From positions 99,962 through 159,940 of the forward strand of contig NW_019775852.1 of assembly GCF_001039355.2 (NCBI RefSeq): 59,979 nt of DNA, read 5' to 3'. The position numbers and the translations under genes are program-made. Under the pieces are notes generated by a model. The model saw nothing but the letters and a program-made list of their open reading frames with translations. It ran no database searches and was not told the DNA's origin. The stretch comes from Lingula anatina. Lineage: Eukaryota; Brachiopoda; Lingulata; Lingulida; Lingulidae. Below are positions 59,820-59,979 of the stretch, in pieces. How positions within the stretch are numbered: position 1 is the first letter of the stretch; every line of letters begins with the position of its first letter.

Positions 59820-59979
59820 CTGGAGAAAACAAAAGGGAACAGAGAACTTCAGAAAGTTGTGAACTGAAAACTCATTCTCCACAGACCACCAATTGGCAAA
59901 CGCTGCAAGCTAAACTTAATGAACAAACTTAAGGCCACACTTTTTTATTTTTATGGATGACATCCTGCGCGCGCACCGA

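Overview
The window is intron-rich, AT-rich, CpG-poor animal DNA. It is dominated by one giant minus-strand gene, MDN1 (midasin/Rea1), the dynein-like AAA+ ATPase that remodels pre-60S ribosomal particles. I placed 82 exons by matching splice sites, reading phase and protein similarity. Summed for one haplotype they give 13,491 coding bases after a one-base partial codon, exactly 4,497 codons including the stop. The window holds the gene from AAA module 3 to the C terminus; AAA1, AAA2 and the N terminus lie beyond the right edge. Two plus-strand genes sit inside MDN1 introns. The organism is most likely a heterozygous invertebrate, perhaps a lophotrochozoan; that is inference, with no diagnostic marker in hand.

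Layout from right to left, in MDN1 reading order: AAA3 (59819-58342), AAA4 (58190-55397), AAA5 (55117-52062), AAA6 (50990-41916), the long helical linker (41657-7668), the Asp/Glu-rich tail (7331-3034), and the MIDAS (VWA-like) domain that grips substrate (2859-669). The linker region is misassembled. The segment 14895-23401 recurs as 23403-31860 with allele-like differences. The segment 31621-32651 recurs as 33141-34172. The junctions carry a single N (23402) and a 489-N gap (32652-33140). The left end of the right-hand sequence (33141-33379) matches the right end of the left-hand sequence (23161-23401). The simplest reading is that 23402-33140 is an alternative haplotype contig inserted into the scaffold, not a real tandem duplication.

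Nested genes: (1) a three-exon gene at 10487-12042 encoding a 156-residue secreted protein with 16 cysteines in the putative mature part and an apparent two-fold internal repeat, with a TATA box upstream; (2) an intronless class A GPCR at 46945-48321 in which the DRY and NPxxY motifs are altered.

Other points: two GC-AG introns in MDN1; a run of seven phase-symmetric exons across the acidic tail; a CpG-rich insert with a three-fold motif in the intron 56924-57910; a plus-strand exon-like, non-coding block at 36659-36978; and a possible frame-shifting cassette exon at 55680-55764. I saw no CRISPR array, rRNA or tRNA gene.
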